Shown one piece after another: positions 21,117-28,254 of a stretch of 64,000 bases of DNA (within the stretch, counting starts at the first letter, position 1; each line of letters opens with the position of its first letter). A program made the translations under genes and the position numbers. Source of the DNA: Citrifermentans bremense (lineage in GTDB: Bacteria; Desulfobacterota; Desulfuromonadia; Geobacterales; Geobacteraceae); contig NZ_AP023213.1 in assembly GCF_014218275.1 (NCBI RefSeq), positions 1,838,001-1,902,000 of the forward strand. The letters are read 5' to 3'. The notes under the pieces are model-generated. The model saw nothing but the letters and a program-made list of their open reading frames with translations. It did not search any database and was not told where the DNA came from.

Positions 21117-22382
21117 TCAAAGCTCTCCGGTCGCCCTTTTCACGCGGGCGGCGGCAACCTGCAGATCGAAGACGCTGCGAAAGTAGTCGGTCCTGGTCTG
21201 GGTGAGGAGGGTCTGTGCGTCGATGACCTCGGTGGCGGTGCCTACTTTTTCCTGATAGCGGTCGCGGGTGATGCGTAGGTTTTCCACCCCCTGGGCTATC
21301 GCCTTCTCGGCGACCTGGAGCCTTGTGAGCGCGACCTTCATGTCGTTTTGGGCCGTGGAGAGTTCGAGCCTGACCCGGTCCTCCAGGTCCCTCATCCGCT
21401 CCTCGTCCCTTGCCCGCGATTCGACCGCCTGGCGGATCCTCGCTTCCTTGGCGGCACCGTCGAAGAGGTTCACCTTGAGCCCGAGCGTGGCCGCATAGAT
21501 GGTCTGTTCGCGGACCTTGCTGTTGTCCAGGTAGTCCAGGCCGAACTTCGCGAAGATCTCGGGGTAGTAATCGCTTTTTGCCTCTTTGACGGTCTGTTCG
21601 TCAGCACTGACCACGGCCCTGAGGGCCGAGATTTCGCCGCGCCTGGAGAGGTCCGGTGCCGCCTGCTCGTCGGGAAGGGGGGGGATGTCCGTCTGTTCCT
21701 GGAGGTCGGCGCGGTAACCGGCCGGGGCGCCGGTGAGGTAGTTCAGGTAGAGCCAGCCGTTTTGGACCTGGTTCAGGGCGCTGTAAAGGTTCTGCCTGCT
21801 GGAAGCCACGCGCACCTCGGCCTGCAAGAGGTCGTTTCGCGTCACCACACCCTCCTCGAACAGCGCCTGCGCCGTCTTCTGGTGGGCGGTCATCTGGACC
21901 ACCTCGTCGTTGGCTGCGCCGACCAGCTTATCCGCGGCGAGGATGCCGAAGTAGGCGCGCACCACCTCCAGGAACAGGTCCTGCTCCTGGCCCGAGTGGG
22001 AGAACTGCGCCGCATCGCGCTGCAGACGGGCTCTCGCCTCGCGCGCGCCGGTGCGGCCGAAATCGTACAGGGTGTTGTAGATGCTGAGGTTCAGGAAGGG
22101 GTAGCGGGGATCCTGGGTTTCCTGGACGACGTTGCCGAATTTCACGGCCTGTGCGTCAAGCTGGGCGGTGTAGCCTGCCTGCAGGTCCACCCGGGGGAGC
22201 CTTGCGCTGCGGGCGATGGCGATCTGTTCCTGGGCGATCGCGACATCATGGGTGTTCGCCTTGAGTCCCCTGCTGCTGGCAGCCGCCTTGTTCAGGCACT
22301 CCTTCAGCGTGAGGGTCTCGGCCCTTGCCGCGCCTGTTCCAGTGAGGGCCATCAATGCCAGTATGATCAACGCTCTTCGCAT
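21117..22382 (-). CDS. TolC-family outer membrane efflux protein
   Basis: A 421-residue protein with an N-terminal signal peptide (cleavage likely after GAARA, near residue 21), then the TolC duplicated helical pattern: TLTLKECLNKAAASS at the start of the first repeat, long amphipathic helices, and LRAVVSADEQTVKEAKSDYYPEIFA opening the second repeat. It should form the outer-membrane duct of the tripartite pump. CTGGAGC precedes the ATG. It lies between marR and emrA, making this a complete tripartite efflux operon. Confidence 0.92.
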   Translation of the reverse strand: MRRALIILALMALTGTGAARAETLTLKECLNKAAASSRGLKANTHDVAIAQEQIAIARSARLPRVDLQAGYTAQLDAQAVKFGNVVQETQDPRYPFLNLSIYNTLYDFGRTGAREARARLQRDAAQFSHSGQEQDLFLEVVRAYFGILAADKLVGAANDEVVQMTAHQKTAQALFEEGVVTRNDLLQAEVRVASSRQNLYSALNQVQNGWLYLNYLTGAPAGYRADLQEQTDIPPLPDEQAAPDLSRRGEISALRAVVSADEQTVKEAKSDYYPEIFAKFGLDYLDNSKVREQTIYAATLGLKVNLFDGAAKEARIRQAVESRARDEERMRDLEDRVRLELSTAQNDMKVALTRLQVAEKAIAQGVENLRITRDRYQEKVGTATEVIDAQTLLTQTRTDYFRSVFDLQVAAARVKRATGEL

Positions 22383-22395
22383 GAAAGCTCCAGGA

Positions 22396-22824
22396 TCAGC
22401 TGCGGATCTTTTCCAACAGCGACTTCAAGGTTTCCTGTTCTTCAGGGGTCAGTTTGGCTACCAGCTTCCGCTGGGCTTTCAGCGCCAGCGGCGTAAGTTC
22501 CGGCTGCAGCGCCTTCCCCTTTTCCGTGAGGCAGATGCGATAGGCGCGGCGGTCGTCCGGGTCCGCCTGCCTTGCCACGAGCCCCTCCTTTTCCAGCCTG
22601 TCGATCAGCCCCCCCATGGTGGTCCTGTCGATCTGGCTCCTGGCCGAGAGCACAGACTGGCTCAGGCCGTCCTCGCGCCACAGAAAACCCAAGAGGCCGA
22701 ATTGCTGCGGAGTTAAATCGTAATCGTCGAAGTGCTCCTTGAAGATGAGGCTGGCGCGCTGATAGGCCTTCGACAGGAGAAACCCCAGAGTCTTCTCTAT
22801 CTCGATCGGTGTTCTTGCTGGCAT
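22396..22824 (-). CDS. MarR-family transcriptional regulator
   Basis: A 142-residue winged-helix regulator. The DNA-binding region runs through LTPQQFGLLGFLWREDGLSQSVLSARSQIDRTTMGGLIDRLEKEGLVARQADPDDRRAYRICLTEKG across about residues 36-102, with the typical DDRR wing. MarR proteins act as dimers and usually repress their own operon until bound by a phenolic or drug-like ligand. It is the first gene of the efflux operon, and a good promoter with an internal dyad lies about 115 bp upstream. Confidence 0.93.
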   Translation of the reverse strand: MPARTPIEIEKTLGFLLSKAYQRASLIFKEHFDDYDLTPQQFGLLGFLWREDGLSQSVLSARSQIDRTTMGGLIDRLEKEGLVARQADPDDRRAYRICLTEKGKALQPELTPLALKAQRKLVAKLTPEEQETLKSLLEKIRS

Positions 22825-22937
22825 GTAAAGCCCCCTTCTCTCGAAGCGGTTACCCCGGCGCGCAAGCGATGCGGTGTTGCTGTTATAGCAGCTGCAAAAA
22901 ACGGCAGTATACCACAGCCCTGCGCGGCAGGTGTGCC

Positions 22938-22965
22938 ATTATGCATATAATCAGTATGCTGTCAA
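22938..22965 (-). promoter_or_regulatory. sigma-70-type promoter for the marR-efflux operon
   Basis: On the minus strand TTGACA (22965-22960) is followed after 16 bp by CATAAT (22943-22938). The spacer contains an inverted GCATA/TATGC pair, a plausible MarR operator overlapping the promoter. It is 113 bp upstream of the marR ATG. An additional TATACT-like -10 closer to the gene (near 22905-22915) is a weaker alternative. Confidence 0.6.
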
Positions 22966-23090
22966 TATATCTGGCAGGCACAGTGCTGCTTCTGTTGCAG
23001 TACCGTCTATGCTGATCCAGTAGGAAAGACTCATATCGTGCGACCATTATCTTTACCTCTGCGAATCTTCCTATACCCTCCTGTTTTTGC

Positions 23091-23119
23091 TTGACACCAT
23101 TATGGTATTAAAGTACCTT
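23091..23119 (+). promoter_or_regulatory. candidate promoter for the riboswitch leader, with internal palindrome
   Basis: TTGACA (23091-23096), a 17-bp spacer and TACCTT (23114-23119) give a plausible sigma-70 promoter. The spacer begins with a perfect ACCATTATGGT palindrome (23096-23106), a possible operator. Transcription from here would give a leader of about 625 nt before the first start codon at 23751. The interval 22966-23090 shows nothing else I can support. Confidence 0.5.
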
Positions 23120-23134
23120 TTTACCCAAATTGTA

Positions 23135-23163
23135 GCGGTGAACCCGGCAGGAGCCGGAACCGC
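23135..23163 (+). ncRNA. unassigned two-part hairpin at the head of the leader
   Basis: GCGGT (23135-23139) pairs with ACCGC (23159-23163), and nested inside CCGGC (23144-23148) pairs with GCCGG (23153-23157) around an AGGA loop. It precedes the first aptamer by about 75 nt and I do not recognise it as a known motif. It may be a 5' stabilising structure or part of an extended leader fold. Confidence 0.35.
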
Positions 23164-23237
23164 AAGGAACGCTGTCTTCTGCTCAGGGTCGTGTAACTGT
23201 CCCGGAAGCTTATTTAGCGGCGGAAAAATCTAAACAA

Positions 23238-23369
23238 CAGTCTCCGAGCCGTGGCGCCTAAAAGGGATTTCCCCTCAGGGCGGGCCGGCCTACGGGTATC
23301 GCTGGAAACGGCGGTGCCTCCCTTTTGCAAAGGAGACCCCAACGGCCGGAGTGCGTCCGGAGCCGTCAA
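23238..23369 (+). ncRNA. Moco/Tuco-type riboswitch aptamer, copy 1
   Basis: The segment contains the landmarks I associate with the Moco RNA motif: CTCCGAGCC at the 5' side, a central GGCCTACGGGTATCGCTGG-AAACGGCGG block, GGTGCCTCCC, then GCAAAGGAGACCCCAAC, closed by a CCGGAGTGCGTCCGG hairpin. This class is thought to sense molybdenum or tungsten cofactor and is found upstream of Mo/W cofactor, transport and enzyme genes. The operon downstream encodes a tungsten-enzyme-like protein and a molybdate/tungstate-type transporter, which fits well. It is followed directly by an intrinsic terminator. Assignment is from recalled motif features, not a covariance search. Confidence 0.85.
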
Positions 23370-23399
23370 GGGGCCTCTCTATCCAGAGACGCCCCTTTT
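23370..23399 (+). terminator. intrinsic terminator of riboswitch copy 1
   Basis: Left arm 23370-23380 and right arm 23385-23395 form an 11-bp stem (one C-C mismatch) around an ATCC loop, followed by TTTT. The left arm GGGGCCTCT is also largely complementary to GGAGACCCC of the upstream aptamer, which suggests a switch between antiterminated and terminated states. Confidence 0.85.
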
Positions 23400-23465
23400 G
23401 CGTTTGTTGTACTAGAAGCCGCACCCGCAGCGAGGGCGGGTTTGCTGCCACAAAAATCAGAAAAG

Positions 23466-23595
23466 CAGTCTCCGAGCCGTGGCGCCTAAAAGGGATCTCC
23501 CTCAGGGCGGGCCGGCCTATGGGTATCGCTGGAAACGGCGGTGCCTCCCTTTTGCAAAGGAGACCCCAACGGCCGGAGTGCGTCCGGACCGTAAA
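23466..23595 (+). ncRNA. Moco/Tuco-type riboswitch aptamer, copy 2
   Basis: A near-identical copy of the first aptamer displaced by 228 bp, with only a few substitutions and small indels (for example GGGATCTCCC in place of GGGATTTCCCC). All the conserved landmarks are retained, including CTCCGAGCC, the ATCGCTGGAAACGG core, GGTGCCTCCC and GGAGACCCCAAC. It too ends in its own terminator. The 66 bp between the first terminator and this copy hold a GC-rich stretch without clear function. The high similarity implies recent duplication or gene conversion. Confidence 0.85.
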
Positions 23596-23627
23596 GGGGC
23601 CTCTCTATCCAGAGATGCCCCTTTTTT
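23596..23627 (+). terminator. intrinsic terminator of riboswitch copy 2
   Basis: The arms at 23596-23606 and 23611-23621 pair around an ATCC loop and are followed by six Ts, a stronger T-tract than in copy 1. The remaining 123 nt to the first start codon carry a strong purine-rich ribosome-binding site, GGGAGGAGG, at its end and nothing else I recognise. Confidence 0.88.
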
Positions 23628-23750
23628 CGTAGGAGGCGTCCAACCTCGCTCACCGGGCGCCGGTCGCTGGCGACTATCAACAGACGCAACAGCAAAGATC
23701 GACATCATTGGCTGATCACCAAATCAAAAAACAGGGAGGAGGAAAGGAAA

Positions 23751-23939
23751 ATGAAATACACAGAGGCTGGATGTTATCTCGAAGTAGACATCATGACAGG
23801 AAACATAGATCGGGTGGCGGTCGACCCTAAGGTGATGGAACAAAATCTTTGCAGGCAGGGAATCAGCATCAATGAACCGTGCGGAGGCTTTTGCCAGCAT
23901 TCAGTCAGGACCTGCCTCCGGGTGGAAGAGGGTGAATGA
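23751..23939 (+). pseudogene. truncated N-terminal copy of the BamB-like gene
   Basis: A 62-codon frame with a strong ribosome-binding site. Its first roughly 43 residues align without gaps to the N-terminus of the full-length gene at 24033 (compare MKYTEAGCYLEVDIMTGNID with MRYAEAGYYLEIDLATGNIE). After that the similarity stops, and a short cysteine-containing tail ends at the stop. Catalytic and cluster-binding regions are absent, so it cannot be a functional oxidoreductase. The best reading is a remnant of a duplicated bamB paralog, which fits the duplicated riboswitch just upstream. It may still be translated as a leader peptide. The 93 bp after it contain only the ribosome-binding site of the next gene. 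Confidence 0.7.
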
Positions 23940-24032
23940 AACGCGGAGAGTCCAAGGAGGGACGATACGAGCGCATTGGTAGATAAAACCGACATCAAGA
24001 CATGGAATGTGAACATTTAAAGAGAGGTAAAA

Positions 24033-26003
24033 ATGAGATATGCAGAGGCAGGATACTATCTGGAAATCGACCTGGCGACGGGAAATATCGAGCGTGTAGC
24101 GACCGACCCCAAGCTGATGCAACTTCATCTTGGCGGGTTGGGTACCAGCATCAAGGAACACTGGGACAGGGTCCCGCCAGAGGTTAAGGCCTTTGACCCT
24201 GAAAATCACCTTATCTTCAGCACCGGTCTTTTAAACGCTACGCCTGCTTTCAGTGCCAACCGTTCTGTCGTCACCTTCGTTTCGCCGCAGTCTGGAACCT
24301 TGGCGTACCCGATGATGGGGGGATTTTTCGCAGCTGAACTCAAATACGCCGGCTATGACAAGGTGATCTTCAAGAACAAGTCACCCAACTGGGTGTACCT
24401 GTACATCAACAACGACAAGGTGGAGATACGCGACGCCTCGCATCTGCAGGGGCGAGGCGCTGTTGAAACTCAGGAACTCATCCGCAAAGAACTGAATCTG
24501 CCCAAAGCCCAGGTCGCAGCCATCGGCCTTGCCGGGGAGAACCGCGTCTTCACGGCTTCCATCGAGCAGTCCAGGTCGAGCGCCAGCAGGCTCGGCGGCG
24601 GCGCTGTCATGGGAGACAAGAAGATAAAGGCAATTGCCGTTCGCGGGACAAAGGACATCTATCTCGCCCGGCCAGATGAGTTTATGGAACAGATGAAGGG
24701 GGTGACGGACTACATCAAGTACAGATGGGCCAACCCCATCAAGGACGTGATGACCATCTTGTCCGGCATCGGGTCTCCGCAGGAGATGCTGCACACGGAC
24801 GAAAAGTGGCACACAGAGAACTTTGCCTGGGGCAATGCACGCACCCGGAGAAGAGACTTCTGGACCGAAGAAATCGACGAGTCCTGGTCGAAGTCACAGC
24901 ACGCCGCGGTAAAGCGGTTGATAAGCTGCTTTAACTGTCCCACGCATTGCGGGGCTCTGATATCCCACAAAGACACGCCGAGATACATGGCGAAGTGCTT
25001 CGGGAAACTCACCTATGCAATGGCGGCCTACGTCGATGACTTGGACTTTTCCTGGAAAATACTTCAACGCGCCACTGAGTATGGCGTCGACTCCTTCTCT
25101 ACTCCCCAAATTCTGGCCTTCGCCGTTGAACTTTATGAAGCCGGCATCCTGACGGACAAGGACTTCGCCGGCTGCCCGTCGGATAAGGAGGGGAGATTCT
25201 TCTGGCTCCTCGACAGGGTCGTGCGGCGGGAAGGAATCGGCGACGTGCTGGCTGACGGCGTCTATTTCGCCGCCCGCAAGATCGGCAACGGCGCCGAGGC
25301 CTTCGATCACAACACCATCAAGAAGCACGAGCAGCTCCCGGTCAAGCTCGGAACGCTGGATCCGCTCTATTTCCTCATGTACTCCACCAACGAGAAGATA
25401 AGCATCACCCAGATGGAAGGGCAGTGGCCCCAGTCTGCTTTTCCGACCATGGAGCAGAGAGAGGAGTTCGTAAGGGATTGGCCCCAGATTCCCCACGAAG
25501 GGTTCAAGCAGTATGTGCTGGACTGGGAACTGAGGGGAGAAAAGTCGATCCCTTATTATCCGACGCCTGACATGTGCTCCGAAATCGTCGACTGGATGGA
25601 GATGATGCACAACATCGACGATGCGGTAGGTATGTGCTGCGGCATGTCGTCGTTCTGCCTGAAACCTCCCTACCACATTCACAACTACCCCAAATTGATC
25701 TCTGCCGCGACCGGAATGGACCTGGACGAGGATGGGCTGAAAGAAATCGCCAACAGGAACCGGAACCTCCACAGGGCATACAACAACAGGAAAGGGATCA
25801 GAAGGGCCGACGAGAAGCCGCCACAGGATCACTGGAAAAAGAGATTCCCGGAACTGGAAGAAGAACTGTTGTCGACCTATTACAAATACAAGGGATGGAA
25901 CGAAGACGGTATTCCCACTAGAGAAAAGCTGGAAGAGCTGGGTCTGGGCTACGTCGCTAACGATTTGGAAATGAGGGGGATACTGAAAAATGGCGAAAAT
26001 TAA
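24033..26003 (+). CDS. bamB: BamB-like aldehyde:ferredoxin oxidoreductase-family tungsten enzyme
   Basis: A 656-residue member of the AOR family, which binds a tungsto-bis-pterin and one 4Fe-4S cluster. It closely resembles BamB, the active-site subunit of class II benzoyl-CoA reductase from Geobacter, along its length: for example LKYAGYDKVIFKNKSPNWVYLYINNDKVEIRDASHL across about residues 103-138, the ISCFNCPTHCGALIS cluster motif near residue 295, KKHEQLPVKLG, and the C-terminal DHWKKRFPELEEELLSTYYK. Length equals the family norm. It overlaps the ferredoxin-like gene by 14 bp and lies behind two Moco/Tuco riboswitches. No other bam subunit genes (bamD-I) are nearby, so the native reaction may be benzoyl-CoA reduction with partners elsewhere or the conversion of a different substrate. 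Confidence 0.85.
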   Translation: MRYAEAGYYLEIDLATGNIERVATDPKLMQLHLGGLGTSIKEHWDRVPPEVKAFDPENHLIFSTGLLNATPAFSANRSVVTFVSPQSGTLAYPMMGGFFAAELKYAGYDKVIFKNKSPNWVYLYINNDKVEIRDASHLQGRGAVETQELIRKELNLPKAQVAAIGLAGENRVFTASIEQSRSSASRLGGGAVMGDKKIKAIAVRGTKDIYLARPDEFMEQMKGVTDYIKYRWANPIKDVMTILSGIGSPQEMLHTDEKWHTENFAWGNARTRRRDFWTEEIDESWSKSQHAAVKRLISCFNCPTHCGALISHKDTPRYMAKCFGKLTYAMAAYVDDLDFSWKILQRATEYGVDSFSTPQILAFAVELYEAGILTDKDFAGCPSDKEGRFFWLLDRVVRREGIGDVLADGVYFAARKIGNGAEAFDHNTIKKHEQLPVKLGTLDPLYFLMYSTNEKISITQMEGQWPQSAFPTMEQREEFVRDWPQIPHEGFKQYVLDWELRGEKSIPYYPTPDMCSEIVDWMEMMHNIDDAVGMCCGMSSFCLKPPYHIHNYPKLISAATGMDLDEDGLKEIANRNRNLHRAYNNRKGIRRADEKPPQDHWKKRFPELEEELLSTYYKYKGWNEDGIPTREKLEELGLGYVANDLEMRGILKNGEN

Positions 26004-26523
26004 GAAAAAGATCAGAACTATCACTGTCAATGCGGACAAGTGCAACGGTTGTCGGACCTGTGAGGTGATGTGCTCGGCTTTCCACGCGGTTCCGCCCTAC
26101 AGCAGTAACAATCCGGGACGGTCCCGCATCCAGATCATCACCGACCGGCTGGGGGACATCTGGCTTCCCGTTTTCGCCGGCGAGTATACCGAAGCCGAGT
26201 GCATGGGGAGAAACAAGTACATAATCGACGGCAAGGAATACCGGGAGTGCGATTCCTGCAGGGCTTCCTGCCCGGCAAGGGACCTGTTCAAGGAACCTGA
26301 CTCCGGCCTTCCTCTCAAGTGCGACATGTGCGATGGCGAAGATGAGCCGATCTGCGTCAAGTGGTGTCTGGTCGACGCCCTGAGCTATGAGGAACGCGAA
26401 GAGGAAGTGGAAGAGGAAAAACCGAATATGACCCAGATGGAGATCGGCCTCGAACAATTCGCAAAGAAACATGGGTTGCAAACGGTAATAGACACCGTCA
26501 CCCGCATGGCAAAGAAGGGATAG
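25990..26523 (+). CDS. bamC: BamC-like ferredoxin subunit
   Basis: A 177-residue electron-transfer protein with cysteine clusters suited to several 4Fe-4S centres: KCNGCRTCEVMC near residue 17, ECDSCRASCPARDLF near residue 83, and KCDMCDGEDEPICVKWC near residue 106. Between them is the IQIITDRLGDIWLPVFAGEYTEAEC segment typical of BamC-type proteins. It probably transfers electrons to or from the BamB-like subunit, whose gene it overlaps by 14 bp. The acidic linker and C-terminal helix match BamC proteins in length. Confidence 0.88.
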   Translation: MAKIKKKIRTITVNADKCNGCRTCEVMCSAFHAVPPYSSNNPGRSRIQIITDRLGDIWLPVFAGEYTEAECMGRNKYIIDGKEYRECDSCRASCPARDLFKEPDSGLPLKCDMCDGEDEPICVKWCLVDALSYEEREEEVEEEKPNMTQMEIGLEQFAKKHGLQTVIDTVTRMAKKG

Positions 26524-26556
26524 CTTCGGGTTGCAGAACCGTTAATACAACACGAG

Positions 26557-26578
26557 CCCCCCGGCTAACGCCGGGGGG
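26557..26578 (+). promoter_or_regulatory. strong hairpin that covers the next gene's ribosome-binding site
   Basis: CCCCCCGGC (26557-26565) pairs perfectly with GCCGGGGGG (26570-26578) around a TAAC loop. No T-run follows. The only purine-rich ribosome-binding stretch before the ATG at 26591 (GGGGGAG, 26574-26580) lies mostly in the right arm, so the stem would hide it. It may separate expression of the BamBC-like pair from the downstream genes or protect the 3' end of the upstream transcript. Confidence 0.6.
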
Positions 26579-26590
26579 AGATGCATCTGG

Positions 26591-27085
26591 ATGAAAGAAC
26601 CTATGAACTCTTATGAGCAGATTGTTTTAGATGTCTCCGATGAGGGTGAGCGCCTTTTGGAGGATCGCCTGATCCAGAGAGGCGACGTGCAAAGAGTCAT
26701 CCATCACGCCGAGGCGACCGGGAAGAAACTGGTCCACCGTGGCACTGGCCGTGCTCTCGCCTTCTACCGCCCAAAATCGGTCACCTATTGGGTGGAGTAC
26801 AGCCAGAACGGTGAGGTCTTTCGTGTCTTCACCGCCTATTCGCACAGGATGGTGCTGAAGTCGAGCGGAAGCACGAAAGAATGGGTCAAGTCCGGAGCCG
26901 GGAGCGACTGGCATTGCGACCAGTGCCGGACTCCCCTCGAAGTTCAAACAGTCAGGCTTCAGTACATGCAGTCTATATTCCCCATCAATCTTCCGGCCTG
27001 CTCGGGCTGCGGATTCATACTCATTGACGAGGAACTGGCTATAGGCAAAGTGGCTGAGGCAGAGCAGGCGCTGGAAGACAAGTAG
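26591..27085 (+). CDS. two-CxxC redox-type protein, DVU_1557-like
   Basis: A 164-residue soluble protein. The N-terminal half is mixed alpha/beta, with VIHHAEATGKKLVHRGTGR and the aromatic YWVEYSQNGEVFRVFTAYSHRM region. The C-terminal half has two CxxC pairs (CDQCRTPLEV near residue 114 and ACSGCGFILI near residue 138), which suggest a zinc ribbon or a small Fe-S/redox site. I recall a family of this layout next to the radical SAM protein TrsS in Desulfovibrio (DVU_1557); the assignment rests on memory of that context. The gene starts a tightly packed set of five and has its ribosome-binding site inside a hairpin. Confidence 0.7.
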   Translation: MKEPMNSYEQIVLDVSDEGERLLEDRLIQRGDVQRVIHHAEATGKKLVHRGTGRALAFYRPKSVTYWVEYSQNGEVFRVFTAYSHRMVLKSSGSTKEWVKSGAGSDWHCDQCRTPLEVQTVRLQYMQSIFPINLPACSGCGFILIDEELAIGKVAEAEQALEDK

Positions 27086-27105
27086 CGACCGCCGGGAAGG
27101 TGACA

Positions 27106-27813
27106 ATGATGCACGATGCTGCTTTTGACTGGAAGGAGATTCATGACGCCGTGGGGCAATGCCTGCGTCCCGGAGGCCCACTGCTGACCGATAGGGCGTT
27201 GGAGGTCTGCAATCTTCCAGCGGGCTCTGTGGTCGCCGATATAGGCTGCGGCGCTGGAGGAACCCTGCAGCACCTTGAACGGAGCCGCCTTTTCAGGCTG
27301 GTAGGGGTCGACGCTTCACTGACGCTTCTTGCGGTGGCTGCCACGAGACTGGAAACCGCTCGACTCGTCTACGGCCGGGCGGAAAAACTCCCCTTCGAGA
27401 AAGAAAGCATCGAGGCCCTCTTCTGTGAGTGCGTCCTTTCAATCGTTGGCGACAAGCTGGCGGCTCTCGATGAGTTTGCGCGGGTGGTGAAGGACGGAGG
27501 CTTTCTGGTCTTAAGCGATGTATTCAAAAAAGCCGGGGGGGGCGAAGCGGGTGGGCTCCTGTCGCGAGCGGAGCTCATTGACTCACTATCGAGGCGCGGG
27601 TTCACCGTTTTGCTTTGGGAAGTGCATGACCGGTTGCTTAAGGAGTTCGCCGTCCGCATGATCTTCGCCGGTAAATCTCTGCCGCAGTTATGGGGATGCG
27701 GCCAGGAAAAGAAAGAAGTAATGAACAGAGGAATCAGCTACTACCTTCTGGTTGCCGGAAAAGGGGGGGCGTCTTTTGACGCAGCCGGAAATGGAACGGA
27801 GGGACCATCATGA
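27106..27813 (+). CDS. trsM: SAM-dependent class I methyltransferase, TrsM/DVU_1556-like
   Basis: A 235-residue Rossmann-fold methyltransferase. Motif I is VVADIGCGAGGTLQHLE near residue 45, with the acidic motif II at LVGVDASLTLL, motif post-II YGRAEKLPFEKESIEALFCECVLS and motif IV FLVLSDVFKK. The substrate is unknown. ATG 27106 is chosen because AAGGTGA lies directly ahead; GTG 27100 is an alternative. The stop overlaps the next gene as ATGA. Co-occurrence with the radical SAM and ligase genes indicates a shared pathway. Confidence 0.8.
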   Translation: MMHDAAFDWKEIHDAVGQCLRPGGPLLTDRALEVCNLPAGSVVADIGCGAGGTLQHLERSRLFRLVGVDASLTLLAVAATRLETARLVYGRAEKLPFEKESIEALFCECVLSIVGDKLAALDEFARVVKDGGFLVLSDVFKKAGGGEAGGLLSRAELIDSLSRRGFTVLLWEVHDRLLKEFAVRMIFAGKSLPQLWGCGQEKKEVMNRGISYYLLVAGKGGASFDAAGNGTEGPS

Positions 27814-28250
27814 ACGACGTATTCCTGCAACTTATAAAGCTGAAGCCCAAAGGGTACTGCTGCGCACAACTCATCGTAATGCTCGCCCTTAAGGCCCAAG
27901 GGAAGACTAATGACGATTTGGTAAGGTCCGTCGGGGGACTCTGCTTCGGCAACTGGAGCGGCGAGTTCTGCGGAGCCCTGTCGGGGGGAGCCTGCGTCAT
28001 CTCCCTTTATTCGGGCAAGGGGGGTGAAGAAGAGGCGCCGGACGAGCGGCATATGACGATGATGGGCGAACTGGCAGGGTGGTTTAGGGAGGTGGCCTCC
28101 CGCGAGTACGGCGGGACGCGCTGCGATGAAATTCTTGAGAAGTATCCCAGTCACGGCAAATGCGGGCAGATTGTGGCTGAAACCTATGACAAATGCATGG
28201 AAATTCTGGTGAGCCACGGGTTCGACCCCGCAGTGGGCAGCAAAGGATGA
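27810..28250 (+). CDS. C-GCAxxG-C-C family protein, DVU_1555-like
   Basis: A 146-residue protein with the spaced cysteine pattern of the C_GCAxxG_C_C family: GYCCAQLIVML near residue 16, SVGGLCFGNWSGEFCGALSGGACVISL near residues 40-66, and the C-terminal TRCDEIL and GKCGQIVAETYDKCMEIL. The conserved cysteines suggest a redox or metal-binding role, probably for an Fe-S or other cluster, but no reaction is established. It overlaps trsM by ATGA and precedes trsS by 4 bp. Confidence 0.85.
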   Translation: MNDVFLQLIKLKPKGYCCAQLIVMLALKAQGKTNDDLVRSVGGLCFGNWSGEFCGALSGGACVISLYSGKGGEEEAPDERHMTMMGELAGWFREVASREYGGTRCDEILEKYPSHGKCGQIVAETYDKCMEILVSHGFDPAVGSKG

Positions 28251-28254
28251 TGTC

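Noticed and set aside
22977..22990. Sigma-54 promoter GGCACAGTGCTGC upstream of the riboswitch leader
   Set aside because: The spacing between GG and GC is one base short of the required 10 bp.
23751..23939. An independent, complete small ferredoxin or toxin gene
   Set aside because: Its first 43 residues match the BamB N-terminus too closely, and the remaining tail has no recognisable motif.
26557..26578. Intrinsic terminator after bamC
   Set aside because: The stem is strong but is followed by AGATGCATC, not a T-run, and genes continue in the same direction; kept as a possible translation control hairpin.
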